Assembly (NCBI GenBank): GCA_038496445.1
Contig: JALMLS010000204.1
Coordinates: 124,001-188,000, forward strand
Origin: Trichosphaerium sp. ATCC 40318
Lineage: Eukaryota; Discosea; Flabellinia; Trichosidae
Direction of reading: 5' to 3'
Length of the DNA stretch: 64,000 bases
Shown here piece after piece: positions 12,014 through 23,947 of this stretch. How positions within the stretch are numbered: position 1 is the first letter of the stretch; each line of letters opens with the position of its first letter. The position numbers and the translations under genes were made by a program. The notes under the pieces were generated by a model. That model was not told where the DNA came from. It searched no databases and saw only the letters and a program-made list of their open reading frames with translations.

Positions 12014-14699
12014 GTTACTTGGACAAACCTCAAATCCTTTGAACCCGAAAAACATGTTGTACGTGCCACCTTTCATTTCACGTGTTTGCAAAACACTTGT
12101 ACCAATTACCACGTGATTTTTTTAACCTAATCCAAAAAGGCGATCGTTGCTGATTTTTGGCATAACCACAAGTTTCCTAAGCTACAAAAGAAGAATCTTG
12201 ATCCTGTGGGTCATACTAATTTCGGACAACAAGAGTTACAATTCTCATGGGAGAATCTTGATAAAATAACATGGAATGGTGCCTTTGGTGTTGGTATAAC
12301 GAAGTGTCTTGATATTGTATTTCGTACAGATAATTATGGAAATGTTGTATCTCCTTTCAGTCAACCAAACTCGCCTGTAGCTCCTGCATATGATCATTTT
12401 TTCCTTTTATTAGAGGTGGTAAAACACGTAACTTACCAAAGTCTCCACGCACGAATATTATAATGATACAGTGGAAGGCGAATTCGATAAAAAAAGACGC
12501 TATAGAACAGGTTATTCCGCCACATAAGGTAAGCACAACTTAAGGTTGATTGTTGTTTCTTTTTAATACTAGCTTACACTGCTTGTAGCTTCAAACTGGT
12601 ATCACTCCAGAACAACTTATTAGTGCATTGAAGAGTAGCAATGGATTCTACGGGTATGAGAAGAGGATTGGTACTAGGGATGTCTGTTTTTTGATTATGT
12701 TTTTTTAGAGTACCAGCACTTCCTTGGATTCTGGGCTATGATCCACTTGTTGACGAGGATCAATTACCTAACAGATCATCTCTATTTCCTACTTGGAAAA
12801 AGTACGTGGTTATTGTTACGTTGAAAAACAACGTGCTGGAAAATAGCGGTGTATTGATTTTGTATAGAGGGATGTCAGAGACGGTATTAAATGCGTTGCA
12901 GACACTGAGAAAGTCTGAACTACAACGAGAGAAGAAGTATGTTCAAGCCAAGAAGAATAAAATGAAGCCTTCCTCAAGCGCTAAAGTTAAACCATACATA
13001 TTCAAGCACACTGGAACCGATACCACAAAGGTAAAATTGTACCTGCTTAGAGGAGAAGTTTCAGTTGCGACGAAAAATACCTTACGTCTGTTGTATAGAA
13101 GGATCTTCTTGTTGAATACGAGGTATTCTTAAAAGCGTGCCTGGTCGATGGTATCATATCAGCGAGGGAGGATGCTGCACTTGCTGACCTAAGGTATTAA
13201 ACACAATAAATATCATCCTATGTTGTATTGCTAACCTTCTTGATGCATTACTGATCCATCTGCTACTGTTGGAAAGAAACTGATTCTTTCTAGGAAAAAA
13301 TATAAGATCTCTAATAAGGAACATGACGATATACTTGGTGGCATAGGTACAATAGCTTGTTTAGTTTTTATTCTTCTTACAAGAAATAATAAGGGTGGAC
13401 AAAAGAACAGTATATAAAGAGCTTAGATCAAGGTGAAGAAGATGGAGAGAATGACTTCAATGCATTGTCAAAAAGTTCTATTTTGGCAGAAACTTTAACT
13501 GGAGCAGAGAAGTTTGTACGTTACAACGTAATGGCAGTTGCCTGACAATTTTTTCTTTGGGTTTTTTCTTCGGCTATTACTTTGTTGCTGAATAGTTATT
13601 TTTAGGCGCTTATGATGGTTCGTAAAACTACAGGTCTAGCAAGAAAAGAACAAGAAATGTTACATGAAAACTATGAGCACTCAGCGGTTAAGATCCAAAT
13701 ATCAAATATCCCTAACATGACTAAAGTAGAACTTCGGTAAGCCAGTTTCTTTTGTTGTTTTGTGGATTAACTACATGTGTTGCCTGTTCCTAATACTTCT
13801 ATTTATATAGAGTAATGGCAAAAGAGCTCAAGATAAAGGTATCAGGCACTAAAGAGCAACTGGCAGAGCGTATTATAGCTAATTTGAAAGAAACAGATGA
13901 ATCCAAATCTGAAGACAGTAAACCTCTTGAGAAATTAACAACATCTCAATTAGCAAAGAAATGTCGTGCTATGAACCTGCCATTATCTGTAGATAAACCT
14001 AAACTAATCAAGACTATAAAAGAAGGATCGAAACCTTCTGAAAAGAAAATACCGAAAAAAATGACAAAACAAGAATTACAAGACGCCTTGAATGATTTAG
14101 AAGGAGTAAATATCGTCAGTGTAGGACGTATTAAGAAGGATGATCTTGTAGGTCTTTATGAAGAACTGTGTTCTGGTACAATCGAGAAAAAATCAAAGAA
14201 ACAATTACGTCAAGAATTGGAGGATATGAACTGTCCTACTTTACCAAAATCACGTGATACAAAAAGCATGTTTTTAATTTGTTACAGGCAACTAATAGTA
14301 TCTAAAAAACTTAACTTAAGTTCTCCAACAAAAGGTGGTACATCATCACCTACAAAACAACAAAAAAGTTCACCAAAGAAGAAAAGTCAAACAACACCAT
14401 CAAAAAAACTCGATTTGACTTCAAAATCTTCTTCACCAACACCAGAGAAGATGACGGTTGCTCAACTAAGAAGCGACCTAGAGAAAGCCCACAAGATAAA
14501 GTTTGCAAGAAAGCACGAATCAAAACAGTTCTACATTGACCTATGGAATGCTATGAATGATAACATTAAATTCACAAAACAAGAGCTAAGAGAAAAAATA
14601 GAATCAGCAGGAACAGAACCTTCTCTACCGAAGAGTTCTAACAGAGCAAAACTTTTATCACAATATGTTAGTATGCTAAGAAAAAAAGCAGAACATTAA
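12014..14699 (+). CDS. SAP-domain protein, multi-exon, otherwise unknown
   Basis: At least eight exons join in frame. The first clear one begins after GATCTAG at 12013 (VTWTNLKSFEPEKHV); the ATG exon upstream, about 11.9 kb, is not fixed. The middle contains a helical pair (YEVFLKACLVDGIISARED, then LRKKYKISNKEHDDIL) resembling a tellurite-resistance/EF-hand-like helix repeat. The last exon carries a SAP motif (MTKVELRVMAKELKIKVSGT), the DNA-binding helix-extended-loop-helix. Two or three SAP-like repeats follow (LTTSQLAKKCRAMNLPLS; MTKQELQDALNDLEG; TKQELREKIESAG), with a Ser/Pro/Lys-rich linker. Stop TAA 14697-14699. Probably nuclear and DNA- or chromatin-associated; this is inferred from SAP only. 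Confidence 0.7.
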
Positions 14700-15189
14700 A
14701 AAGTACTAGCTAATAAAACCGTTGTCCTGTTGTCTTATGGTCTGGCCTCTAAGCTCCAACTGTTATTCTATATCTAGAGAACAAATGTTCTTTATTGACT
14801 TTTCCACGAAACTACGAACTTAAGACCACACCATAACTCTACTGCCATACTTTCTAGTTTAAACAGTTTTCTTTTCTTTAAAGGCATAAACCTGTTGCAG
14901 CGATTCTTTAAAGTCAGGTGTGCAGAATGAGCAAAGTACCTTGTAGTTACCACTTCTTAACAGCAAAAAAAAAAACATAATTGGAGCTTTGCTTTTGATA
15001 ACATTGCTCAAAGGAATAGTAACAGTTGCAATTTTGTCATCACCTCATATCCTCATCAATACAAGCAACAAATCGCTACAGTTATGTCAAGATAAGGTAA
15101 GAAACAGATGATTATTAAGATAAACCTACTAGGACCTTAAGTGTGAGTGTAGTTTATTTTCTTTTATAAGTATGTGTTTTATTGATTTT
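14700..15189. other. Convergent 3' spacer
   Basis: Between the SAP gene and the F-box/LRR gene, which end toward each other. AT-rich, no gene or structured RNA recognised. Confidence 0.5.
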
Positions 15190-16146
15190 TTATGAAGCAT
15201 TCAAGTCAAATGTACGTTCTATCCAATCAATAGAATCCTTTCCGTATGAAGAAAATACAACATTACAAACATTCAGTGCTTTAATATCTTCTTCTGTAAT
15301 ATATTTACAATCACTTATATTAATAGTATTGACAGTAGCCAATTGTTTAATACCGTCACATGACACGTAGGTACACCGATTTAACCAAAGTTTGTGAACC
15401 CCACTCAATGCTGTAATACCTTCATCTGTAACATCAGATCTACAAAGATAGATTGAATGAACACCACTCAACGCCTTTATACCTTCATTTGATACATCAT
15501 AACATAAGCTAAGATTAATAGTATGAACATTAGACAATGCTTTAACGCCTTCATCTGTAATTCCACAATACAATAACCGTATTGTATGAACTCCAGACAA
15601 TGCTTTAAAACCATCATCTGTTATTTTATCACGACCAAATCTTAAGTTAATAGTATGGACACCTGATAAGTATTTAATACCTTCATTTGTTATTTCTCCA
15701 CCGTGTATACTGATTTTCCGTATTCCAGCAAGTTGCTTAAGATGGTCGTCAGTGACTGTCCTGTAGTTCATAAAGTCAATGCTGTCAATAACTTTGAAGT
15801 CTGTAAAATCAACTTTGAGTTTTCTGAAACGCAGTGTTAGTACATCCAGTTTAAGGGAATAAACGCCTTGGAGATACTTTAAATGCTTTTGTTTTGGTAC
15901 AAACTGAAGAGAAGCTGTGTGGCTTTGTAAGAGATGTGGTGATTTCTTAAATAATTTTTTGAGCATTTTTCCATTCTTGATTTCAATTTCCCTCCTGTTT
16001 ACATATCCAAAGTGTTGTATCGCTATATCCAAAAAAAAATTAGATGTACATGCTACCATATGTATGCTTAGCCGGGGAGCAAATTGTAGAACGTGAATGA
16101 TAACCTCAACAGGAATCTCATCAAAGAATGTAGTTTTTGAGTTCAT
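15190..16146 (-). CDS. F-box / leucine-rich-repeat protein
   Basis: Single exon, 318 residues. The N-terminus is F-box-like (FFDEIPVEVIIHVLQFAPRL), expected to bind Skp1 in an SCF ubiquitin ligase. From about residue 130 there are at least seven LRRs of about 24-25 residues built on GVHTINL...ITDEGVKALS, the cysteine-free F-box LRR type, which would select the substrate. Several F-box-like genes occur in this window, which suggests an expanded family in this genome. The substrate cannot be inferred. Confidence 0.82.
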   Translation of the reverse strand: MNSKTTFFDEIPVEVIIHVLQFAPRLSIHMVACTSNFFLDIAIQHFGYVNRREIEIKNGKMLKKLFKKSPHLLQSHTASLQFVPKQKHLKYLQGVYSLKLDVLTLRFRKLKVDFTDFKVIDSIDFMNYRTVTDDHLKQLAGIRKISIHGGEITNEGIKYLSGVHTINLRFGRDKITDDGFKALSGVHTIRLLYCGITDEGVKALSNVHTINLSLCYDVSNEGIKALSGVHSIYLCRSDVTDEGITALSGVHKLWLNRCTYVSCDGIKQLATVNTINISDCKYITEEDIKALNVCNVVFSSYGKDSIDWIERTFDLNAS

Positions 16147-16971
16147 TTATTATCTTTTACGTTTTGGTTAATGTGTTGGCGACTGTAGATTGGGAGAAAA
16201 ACACTTGGTTTAATGATATGACGAAATAAGAGATATTAATTCTCGTTTTGTAGCAAGCCCTTACTTACTACAAACCATCCACGTTTGCTTTTTTTTTTAA
16301 ACCAGACTGGTTTTGACTAAAGGCTTAAGTATTCAGCATTTATTTACCGTTTGTTGTCTGCTTATAAACCGAGAAAACTATTTTCAACACATAGATTTTA
16401 ATAATAGTTATTACGGATAGCTGAGATTGCCTTGTTGGTAAAAGAAAATTACAGGAAATCAATCAACTCATAGGCTATTTGAGAGAACTGGTAAGAACAT
16501 TTACCAGAAATCGGCTTTAAAATTACCTGATATCCGGTCAATATCATTATAACAGTGGTACAGCAATGGCCAACTATCTGAACAATATGTAGCTACATTG
16601 ATGATAAAAAGAACGGTGTGTTTAAACAGTGGAACAGCAATGGAAAACTGGCTAAACAATGTAGCTATGTTGACGATAAAATAAGGAAGGGTGGACTACC
16701 TAAATTCTAAACATACATGTGCAAAGTAGTATCTCTATTACAAATATACTCAAGGCCGTTAAAGTCACCTGCGAACAAAAAGGGCCACGACACTTTAATA
16801 AAAAATAAAGAAAAATCCACAAAAAAAACCAAACGTGATTTAAAATATTCAATGTTTATCCTTTGTCTTCATCCAGTCTTTATTCCTTGCTTTCAAAGGA
16901 CTTATGAAACAGGTGTATACATAGTTTGGTTTTTTTCCCTTTTTACACAAAAGAAACCTCAATCTGCAAAT
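16147..16971. other. Spacer with a repeat-gene relic
   Basis: Upstream part of the F-box/LRR gene and the 3' end region of the USP gene. Apart from the MORN relic at 16555-16710 no gene is supported. Confidence 0.5.
16555..16710 (+). pseudogene. Relic of a MORN-2 repeat gene
   Basis: Plus-strand text reads WYSNGQLSEQ in one frame and then CSYIDDKKNGVFKQWNSNGK and CSYVDD in another. This is two to three MORN-2 repeats split by a frameshift near 16590. No start or surrounding open frame. It is a decayed cousin of the repeat genes at 8.3, 28.2, 29.3 and 57.4 kb. Confidence 0.7.
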
Positions 16972-19900
16972 CTAAGAATCAATTTCCATAGCATCTACTT
17001 TTTCTTCTACAAAAAAAAAGTCACGTCTGAGAGATTTTTTTTGTTTCGTTTCATTTAATATCATACCTTTCTTTGGCTTTGGCGTATACATAGCAAAGCT
17101 GAAGCCTGCTTGTTGGGCCAAATATGGATGAGAATATTCAAGTTGCTTAATATACATCTTTTATAAAGTAAGTTAGTATTGACTCATTCAAATAAGACTA
17201 CTAGCATGTAACGCACTTGTTTAGATTCAACAAGGGCCATCAATCTGTCTTTCAAGTGCTTGACACATTCTAGAATATTTGTAAGTCCAATGTAGGTTTT
17301 TTTTGTCTTTTTTCTCTTCATCACTACAAGAAAAAAATCAATAACGTACTAGCATCTTCTTCAGAGTCCTTCCTTGGAATAGGTTTAAATTGTTTGTAAG
17401 AAACCTCCTTTCCAAGCTTATTATCCAAACTAAAAATTTCTTCATCGATGCTGTCCAAGTACGTATCATCTAAAGAATGTTAGAAATAAGACAAAAAAAA
17501 AAAAAAGAAAAAATGAGAATGATAATGCTGTCAATAACTTGCCTCTTGTACGTAAATTCTGTAATGCCTCATCTGTTGTATAATCATTACGTATCCAAAT
17601 AATAAGCTCATCGTCACTTCCTATACATATTCATTAGTAACAAGAAAGGAAAACCAGAAAACTAAAAAAAATACAAGAAAAAAAAAAGAAAAAAAAAAAG
17701 GCAACGTACGTTGACATATTATTTTTATAAAGTTAAGTACAACAGCAAACTTCTTGACATCTGACTCTATCTTTGCTCTATCATACATTTCCTAGAAATA
17801 CATTAGGTATACGACAAAATCCCAACAAAACCGTACAAGCAAGCAGACACGCATAACAGGAACAATATCAGGTCTTCTTGCTCTATCTTCAAGTTTCATA
17901 TTACATTGTTGTGCAGTAATGAACAACTTCATGGCATTCTCCAAACTAAACAAAATCGAATAAGTCTTTGAGGGTTTCATTTAGCACATGTTAACGTACG
18001 CTCCCTGTAACATATCCTTTACACCATTGTAGAAGCGGTGGAACATCTCACGGTACTTATCAAAGTCATCATCGATTTGTTTGGTAAGTTCTTTGCTGCT
18101 ATATTGACTAATGGCACCATCTAACAATACAGGAGCAACATTAGGACTCAAGTGTTGTATATCTTTCTCTAAGAAGTAATATAAGATTCCATAGGGTTTA
18201 TGTAGTAAAAACAAGTTAACTTACGCTTGATTGCGTCCTGTAGCAACTTGATTTGAGGTTGATTAGAATCAAGCTTAACATTGGTTAGTGGTAATTTGAT
18301 ATCAACAAAAAACGTCCTTACATGTATGCCTCGCTCCCAAATACGGGTGTAAATACTTCCTGCCAATAGAGCACACATTTGTTCGTGCTTTTCTAGTTTA
18401 ACTAAATAGGCATACAAACTAATATTCTCATTAGAATACTTCAAATATGTAAAAAAAAAATAACTAGCTAAAGTCTTCAATCGATTATTTGTCACGAACC
18501 TAGCTGCTGCTCCATCTTCAAGTAAGCAAGATTCATTTGCACAATCATATATTTGAACAAGTTTCTTCGCGTACTGATCCAAGAAACGTGCAATCTACAT
18601 GGAAAGTGTAAATACACTTTCAACATAAAAAACAAGAAGGAAAAAAGTTTTTACCCTCTGTTCATCAGAGTTGCTTGTGAACTTTTCTATTGCCTCTGTA
18701 AACTTTTGATTATCTTTTTCAACTTCAGCCTAATACATTGACATTAGTAAACGGCAATGAAACCAAATAAACGCGCCTTTAAGTCTTCAGGAAGTTCAAA
18801 AGGTCCTTGAGAAATTTGCGAGGCAACATCTTTTTTGACATAAATCAAAAAGGAAGCGCTAACATTGGCATATCCACCCATAGCATCACGCATTACAACA
18901 TCCTCTTTAGCCTAAAATAAATGAGAATTACTGCCAGACACAGAGGAGTTAAAAAAACCCAAACATACTTGTTGCACGATAATATCATTAAATCTCGTCC
19001 AGCTATCTCGGCGGAAATCACGTATGTATGACCAATAATGGCCACTCACTGTACCTCCAGAGTGTACCCATACAGCATATAGATCATATGGATACTTTTG
19101 AAGCTTATCATACCTACACCAACTATTACAAAGAATCCAGCTTCGAAATACAAAATACAAGGTAAAAAAAACTTACATATGGTCAATGCTATCTTTGAGC
19201 TCTGCGGCCTCTTTTTCCCAACCTACAAAAAAGTGTAAGCCAGCACCCAACTTATATTAATTTTATACTGCTATATAGTATTACAAAGTAATACATACCT
19301 TCGAGTAAAGCATTTTCACGCTGCCAACATTTCTTCATAAACTCAATATTTGGATCGATTTCGTGCTCATCTGTGTCCATTGAGTCTTCTTGAGCTTTCT
19401 GTGTCTCTAATTCAGTTTTTCTTTCATCTAAATACTCCAAAGTAGTCATTAAAGTATCAAGTATACTAACACCCTTCCCCTTTAATGAAGTGTTAGACGG
19501 TGAAGCTATTACAAGAAAAGTTTTACCTTAAAATTTTTATGTGCTTTTATTTTGTCTCTGAGCTGCCGAAGCTGTTCTCGTTTCTCTGAAACTATTTTTC
19601 TCGTTTCCCTTGTTTCTTCAAGGTTATCAAGCATATATCTATCAAAATATATGGTCTGATCAAACTCTAGTCGGCTCAAGACCTTTTGATGTGTTTGACT
19701 CTTGGCATCAAAATTGGCTCTCTAAAAAAAAGTTCAATCTTTTAACGATAATCGAAAAGATTCCGTTATTGTGCTTACGTTCTCTTGTATCATAACAACA
19801 TCAGGTAATTTCACTAACCATTTTCCATCAATAGCATCCGTTTGGATTTCAGTGTCAGGTATGGTATACCCTTCAATTGTATTCTGGAACCATGAATCTA

Positions 19901-21498
19901 AACCCATATATAAATCTTCATACTCCTCTCCTGTAGGCACAATCTCATTACAGTCAAGGAATAGAAATCACTCAGAATACATTAATGCAGTGAAGAAAAA
20001 AAGTAACACCGTCAAAACAAGGATACAGGATGACTAAATTCAACTGCTTTTCCATCTCCATCCATTCCCATTGATTCGACAACTTTACCTTCAGCGTCTG
20101 TATACGAGAATATGCGCATTTGTTGACCATTAAATAACCTACTACAGTTAAAACAGATGCCTAGAAACTACTGACGTACTGCTTCAAGTCTTCTGCACCG
20201 CTTGCTCCAGCAAGTTTAAAACCTTTTGTGAGTTGCTCCAAAAACAGACCATTGAATTCTAAAAAAATCATCAATGTCATTTTTTTTTGCAACAAACTTG
20301 TTTTTGTGTACTAACCTGCAACATCTTCTTGGTTTCCAATCGATACTTGTTTACCTTCCTCATCAACAAGAGAATTCATAACATTTGAAGGATCAACCCA
20401 TTTTTGATTACTAGTCAGGTGTCAATTTTTTGTTTTTTCGAGAATTCTTCTTGTAATTCCATTCAAAGAATGAAGACTGTTTAACTTGTTTCGTACCTTG
20501 CTGTCAAAAATCCAAATAACCTCCTTAATTCTCTCATAACTAAACAAGTTAATATTGTTGACATGCTTGACGGAGAGAGTATAAGGTTGACGTACATTTA
20601 CGTAGAGTCTCAGTAGATGCATCACCAGCAGCATCAAGTTTTTTATATGGAAATTGTAAAACTGCTTGTCGCAGTGGTGGAAGCATGTAATATGACTGTA
20701 GGAGAGAGTTGAAGTAGCAAGAGTTTCCAATATTCTTCAAACCAACAGGCAGACCTTCTTCACGTACTCTGGCAGTAGGATCTACGCAAATAAGCGAGGA
20801 GGAACTTGAAAATTGAAGAAAAAAAAAAGTACTTGTTGAAACGGTGCTAATAGCAGTTTGAGACGCTGTTTGGTAAGACATTAGTATGGCTGCTTGTTCC
20901 TATAAAGTAAATAAGTGAGTTTCTTTATAATCGAACTTTTTAGATCTTAGTTTTCTACTTAGTTGAAATGTAACCCAGGTGTTACGTACCATTTCTTGCT
21001 GTCCTGTTGCTGCACCTGCAGCACGCTCTGTTTGAATAGCGTTAGGGTTTTTTTTTTTACTGTAACATTCGACGGTTAAATTAACACCGTTGGCGTACGT
21101 TGTTCTTCTTGTTGAAAGGTTTGCCTACTGAGCTGCTTGACTTTTTCAATTTCATCATCTTGTGCTGAACTAATAAAACGTCAACATACTTTAACGTGCT
21201 TTATAGCGATAGACATACGCTCCGGCAGCAGCACCTGCTCCAGTATCACCTATTTGTTTTAATAAAACCAAAACTTCCAGTATTCCGTCTTACCTGACCC
21301 TGCCGGCGTTTGAGTAGTAGCAGAGTTTAGAGAGAATAGATAGTCCAACGCATTATGCTTGTGTAGTTTAATCGCTTCTCTTATCTTAGCGTCTTCCACA
21401 TTACCAGCGAGCAATAACTTTATCTCCTACAGTATATTATTACCGTTTAAACCAACTTCAAATTTAAATTGCGCTATTAGTACTTCAAAAGTACTCAT
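16972..21498 (-). CDS. Ubiquitin-specific protease (USP25/28 or Ubp2-like)
   Basis: Cysteine deubiquitinase. The Cys box is PVGLKNIGNSCYFNSLLQ (about 20690-20760) and the His box is GTVSGHYWSYIRDF (about 19010-19060). A helical, acidic region with TDEHEIDPNIEF lies between them. An N-terminal UBA-like helix set (LLLAGNVEDAKIREAI, about 21370-21420) follows a first exon at 21498 that reads MSTFEVLIAQF. More than a dozen short introns; stop at 16972-16974. The long C-terminal part after the His box and the N-terminal UBA favour the USP25/28-Ubp2 group. The join of exon 1 to the UBA exon needs an unusually short intron (about 20-31 nt), so this part is uncertain. Confidence 0.88.
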
Positions 21499-21650
21499 AA
21501 GAGCTGCAGGCGTGACTGTGGTGCGTTATAAAGAACAGGTGAATTACGTGGACTGAATGAATCTTAATTGCTAATTTTTTCTGTCTAAGCGTTTGATTGA
21601 TAAACTGATTTACCGCGCATTCCGCCCTAGGTGCACCTCTCTACGAGAAC
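21499..21650. promoter_or_regulatory. Divergent promoter, USP / secreted protein
   Basis: 152 bp between opposing start codons. No clear motif. It must contain the start signals of both genes if the exon-1 calls are right. Confidence 0.35.
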
Positions 21651-22488
21651 ATGACCTGTACGCATTTCATAGCACTACACTTGGTGTTAGTTCTGCTTTG
21701 CTGTGCGAATACGCTAGCACGAGACCCTGACTGCGAGGACTGCAAAGAACTTTATGAGAGAGGGTATGACGCGTATTTTGGTGTTTTCTCATAAAATTTG
21801 AAGGGCTGTTGGTCAAGGTGCTTGTGTATCTCTGTGTAAACGTATATGGGAAGGACGGGCTTGTGACTATGTTTGCAGGTTTGTGGGAGTTAAAAATTCG
21901 TTTTTGCTGACTTTGTGTTACTAGAATGCTTCGTAGGGGTAGAGAAGCTCCCGGTCATGAAGGTCCATGCAAAAAAATGGGTTACTGTAAGGAAGATGAT
22001 GGATTGAGCTACAGAGGAGGTATGCGCATAGAATTCTGCATTACATTTGCCAATAAAGCCTAGGTGGAGCAAAACAAAATCTTGCTGACACCAAAGCACT
22101 ATTCGCGAAATTGGACGCCGTAATCAATAGATTGGATACTATAACAAAAAAAATATCAACAATTGAGGGGAAAATGAGTAGTCAGCAATACACAAGATCT
22201 GACTTGGAAGACGACTACGCGTCCTATGATAGGAAGTACGAGCTACAATAAATACGCAAAATGCGTCAACGGCATAGAGTATTATTAACGCGTTAAAAAA
22301 GGTACCACAAAACGGCTGAAGACATAGAGGCAGAAGAAATAAGGAAAGAAATAGAGGAAATGACAAGAACAGCAAAGCTACTAGAACAAGAGCAACGAGA
22401 AATGAAAGCGAAGCAAAATGAGTTAGCTAAGTTAAATAGAGAATACGGTACATCATCCCGCCTTTTTTTATACAAGAACAGCTTTTAA
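21651..22488 (+). CDS. Secreted Cys-rich protein with coiled-coil tail
   Basis: ATG at 21651 gives MTCTHFIALHLVLVLLCCAN, a clear signal peptide with likely cleavage after NTLA. The mature N-terminal part has eight cysteines in close spacing (DCEDCKELYE; GACVSLCKRIWEGRACDYVC; GPCKKMGYC), as in disulfide-bonded secreted proteins. After four short introns it continues as a heptad-rich helix (LFAKLDAVINRLDTITKKI). If the GTACGA intron at 22236-22301 is used, a second helical exon follows (KEIEEMTRTAKLLEQEQREM), ending at TAA 22486-22488. Without that splice it stops at 22249-22251. Family unknown. An extracellular, possibly oligomeric protein is inferred. Confidence 0.65.
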
Positions 22489-22612
22489 AAAGCCGCCAAA
22501 ACAGAAGTTGGTTCAATTTGAAAAAAAAATTTCTTTTTTTCTGAAAAAAGCGCTAAAAAGTAAACCTCACTATTTTCGAGAATTTCCATTTCTATTTTTG
22601 ACATGTTCTGAT

Positions 22613-23653
22613 ATTTCTTAAAAGCAAAAGCACGTGCGAACTTACCAAGCGTAAAAAAACATGGTCAAACTTTTGAAGAGATTTATGATACTGATTGTAC
22701 ATATTGGTTCTCAATTTTTGCTGCTTTTCTTTGGTCTGTATCGTGCTTCTTGATGAATGGAGTGGTTGATGACATTCCATTCAAACCATACTTTTTACAA
22801 CACATGAATCTTTCTTTCATGATTTTAAGAGGTTACGATGTTATGAAGCCTTTGATTATTGTATTCATGGCATGGCGGTTAATACTACAGCTTGATGGTA
22901 TTTCAACTATTTTCAGCTTTGGAGGTGATGTGGCTGTTTTAACTCATCGAGGGTTTAATCAGGCTGCTTGTTGGTCATCTGTTTCTCTTTTGGTTGGATT
23001 AGAAATGGGTACAATGGCGTTATTTTGCTATCAGAATTACTGTGATATAAAAAAGACAAAGACTCTATCACAGAGAACTTTGATACTCAAATATGCTCAA
23101 GTAATCCCACCAATTGTTTTTATGATTGGTGTATTTATACTACGCCCAATGTTTCATCACATGTTGATATTGGTACGCCCCATTGTTGAGAAAATTTAGT
23201 ATTTTTTGTTGTCAACTAACTGACTTTTGTTCTGTTTAGATTATTTTTCATATGGAGCTTCCAAGACTTATAGAGGGTATTTGGCAATTATTAAATCTCT
23301 CAGAGAAACTACATTGGCGTTCAGATATAGTAAGAGCTGTTCTTCAAGGAATAAGGTACGTATAAAACGAAGAACAAACCAACTTTTTTTTCTCTCTTGT
23401 TGCATACTTTGTAAATCTAATTCCTCGCGTGCTAACCATCTTTCTACTATTTAGTGCTTTATGGATCATGAATGTGTATAATCTTATTAAATACGATGCT
23501 GGTATTTGGTCTCCAGTGCCTATTTTTATCGGTTTTTCAAGATTATTCGTTCAAATAATTGAATCTGGTGGTTTAATCAAATTCATTGGTTCTGCTATTA
23601 CAGCGATTCCACTTTCGCCAAGGCCGCCGAGGAGATCAACGAGGCAACAATAA
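22613..23653 (+). CDS. Multipass membrane protein, unknown family
   Basis: Three exons in frame: about 22613 to about 23173, about 23240-23354 and about 23454-23653. The protein has five or six hydrophobic segments (for example YWFSIFAAFLWSVSCFLMNG; VIPPIVFMIGVFILRPM; WSPVPIFIGFSRLFVQII) and ends in a Pro/Arg-rich tail, PLSPRPPRRSTRQQ. The in-frame text is open back to 22613 with no ATG before 22753, so there is either a small upstream exon or translation starts at MNGVVDD. I do not recognise the family. The position of charged loops suggests an endomembrane or plasma-membrane protein, no more. Confidence 0.6.
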
Positions 23654-23947
23654 TGGGTCTTTTTTTAAACCGTTTTGTACAAACCTAATTTTTTTTACAA
23701 CCTCATTAAACGGATGAAGACTTGCAATGTATTCAAAAAAAAAATTAAAGATTATTGCCTCAGTTTCTTTATTCCAGCCATGTTTTTCACCATTGACAAG
23801 AGACTCTGTTGGTCGCTTTAAAGGATTAAAACATCCATACATTCAAGTGAAGATGATCACGTGTATAACCGCTGAACATTTTGTTCAAAGTTTTCAACAA
23901 AAAAAACTGGTTTTCAACATGTTTCTCTTTTATTGGTACAATTTGAC

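Noticed and set aside
23636-23842. Minus-strand open frame of 68 residues after the multipass protein gene
   Set aside because: It overlaps the end of the plus-strand gene and its likely 3' UTR, has no start context or family, and I could find no partner exons.
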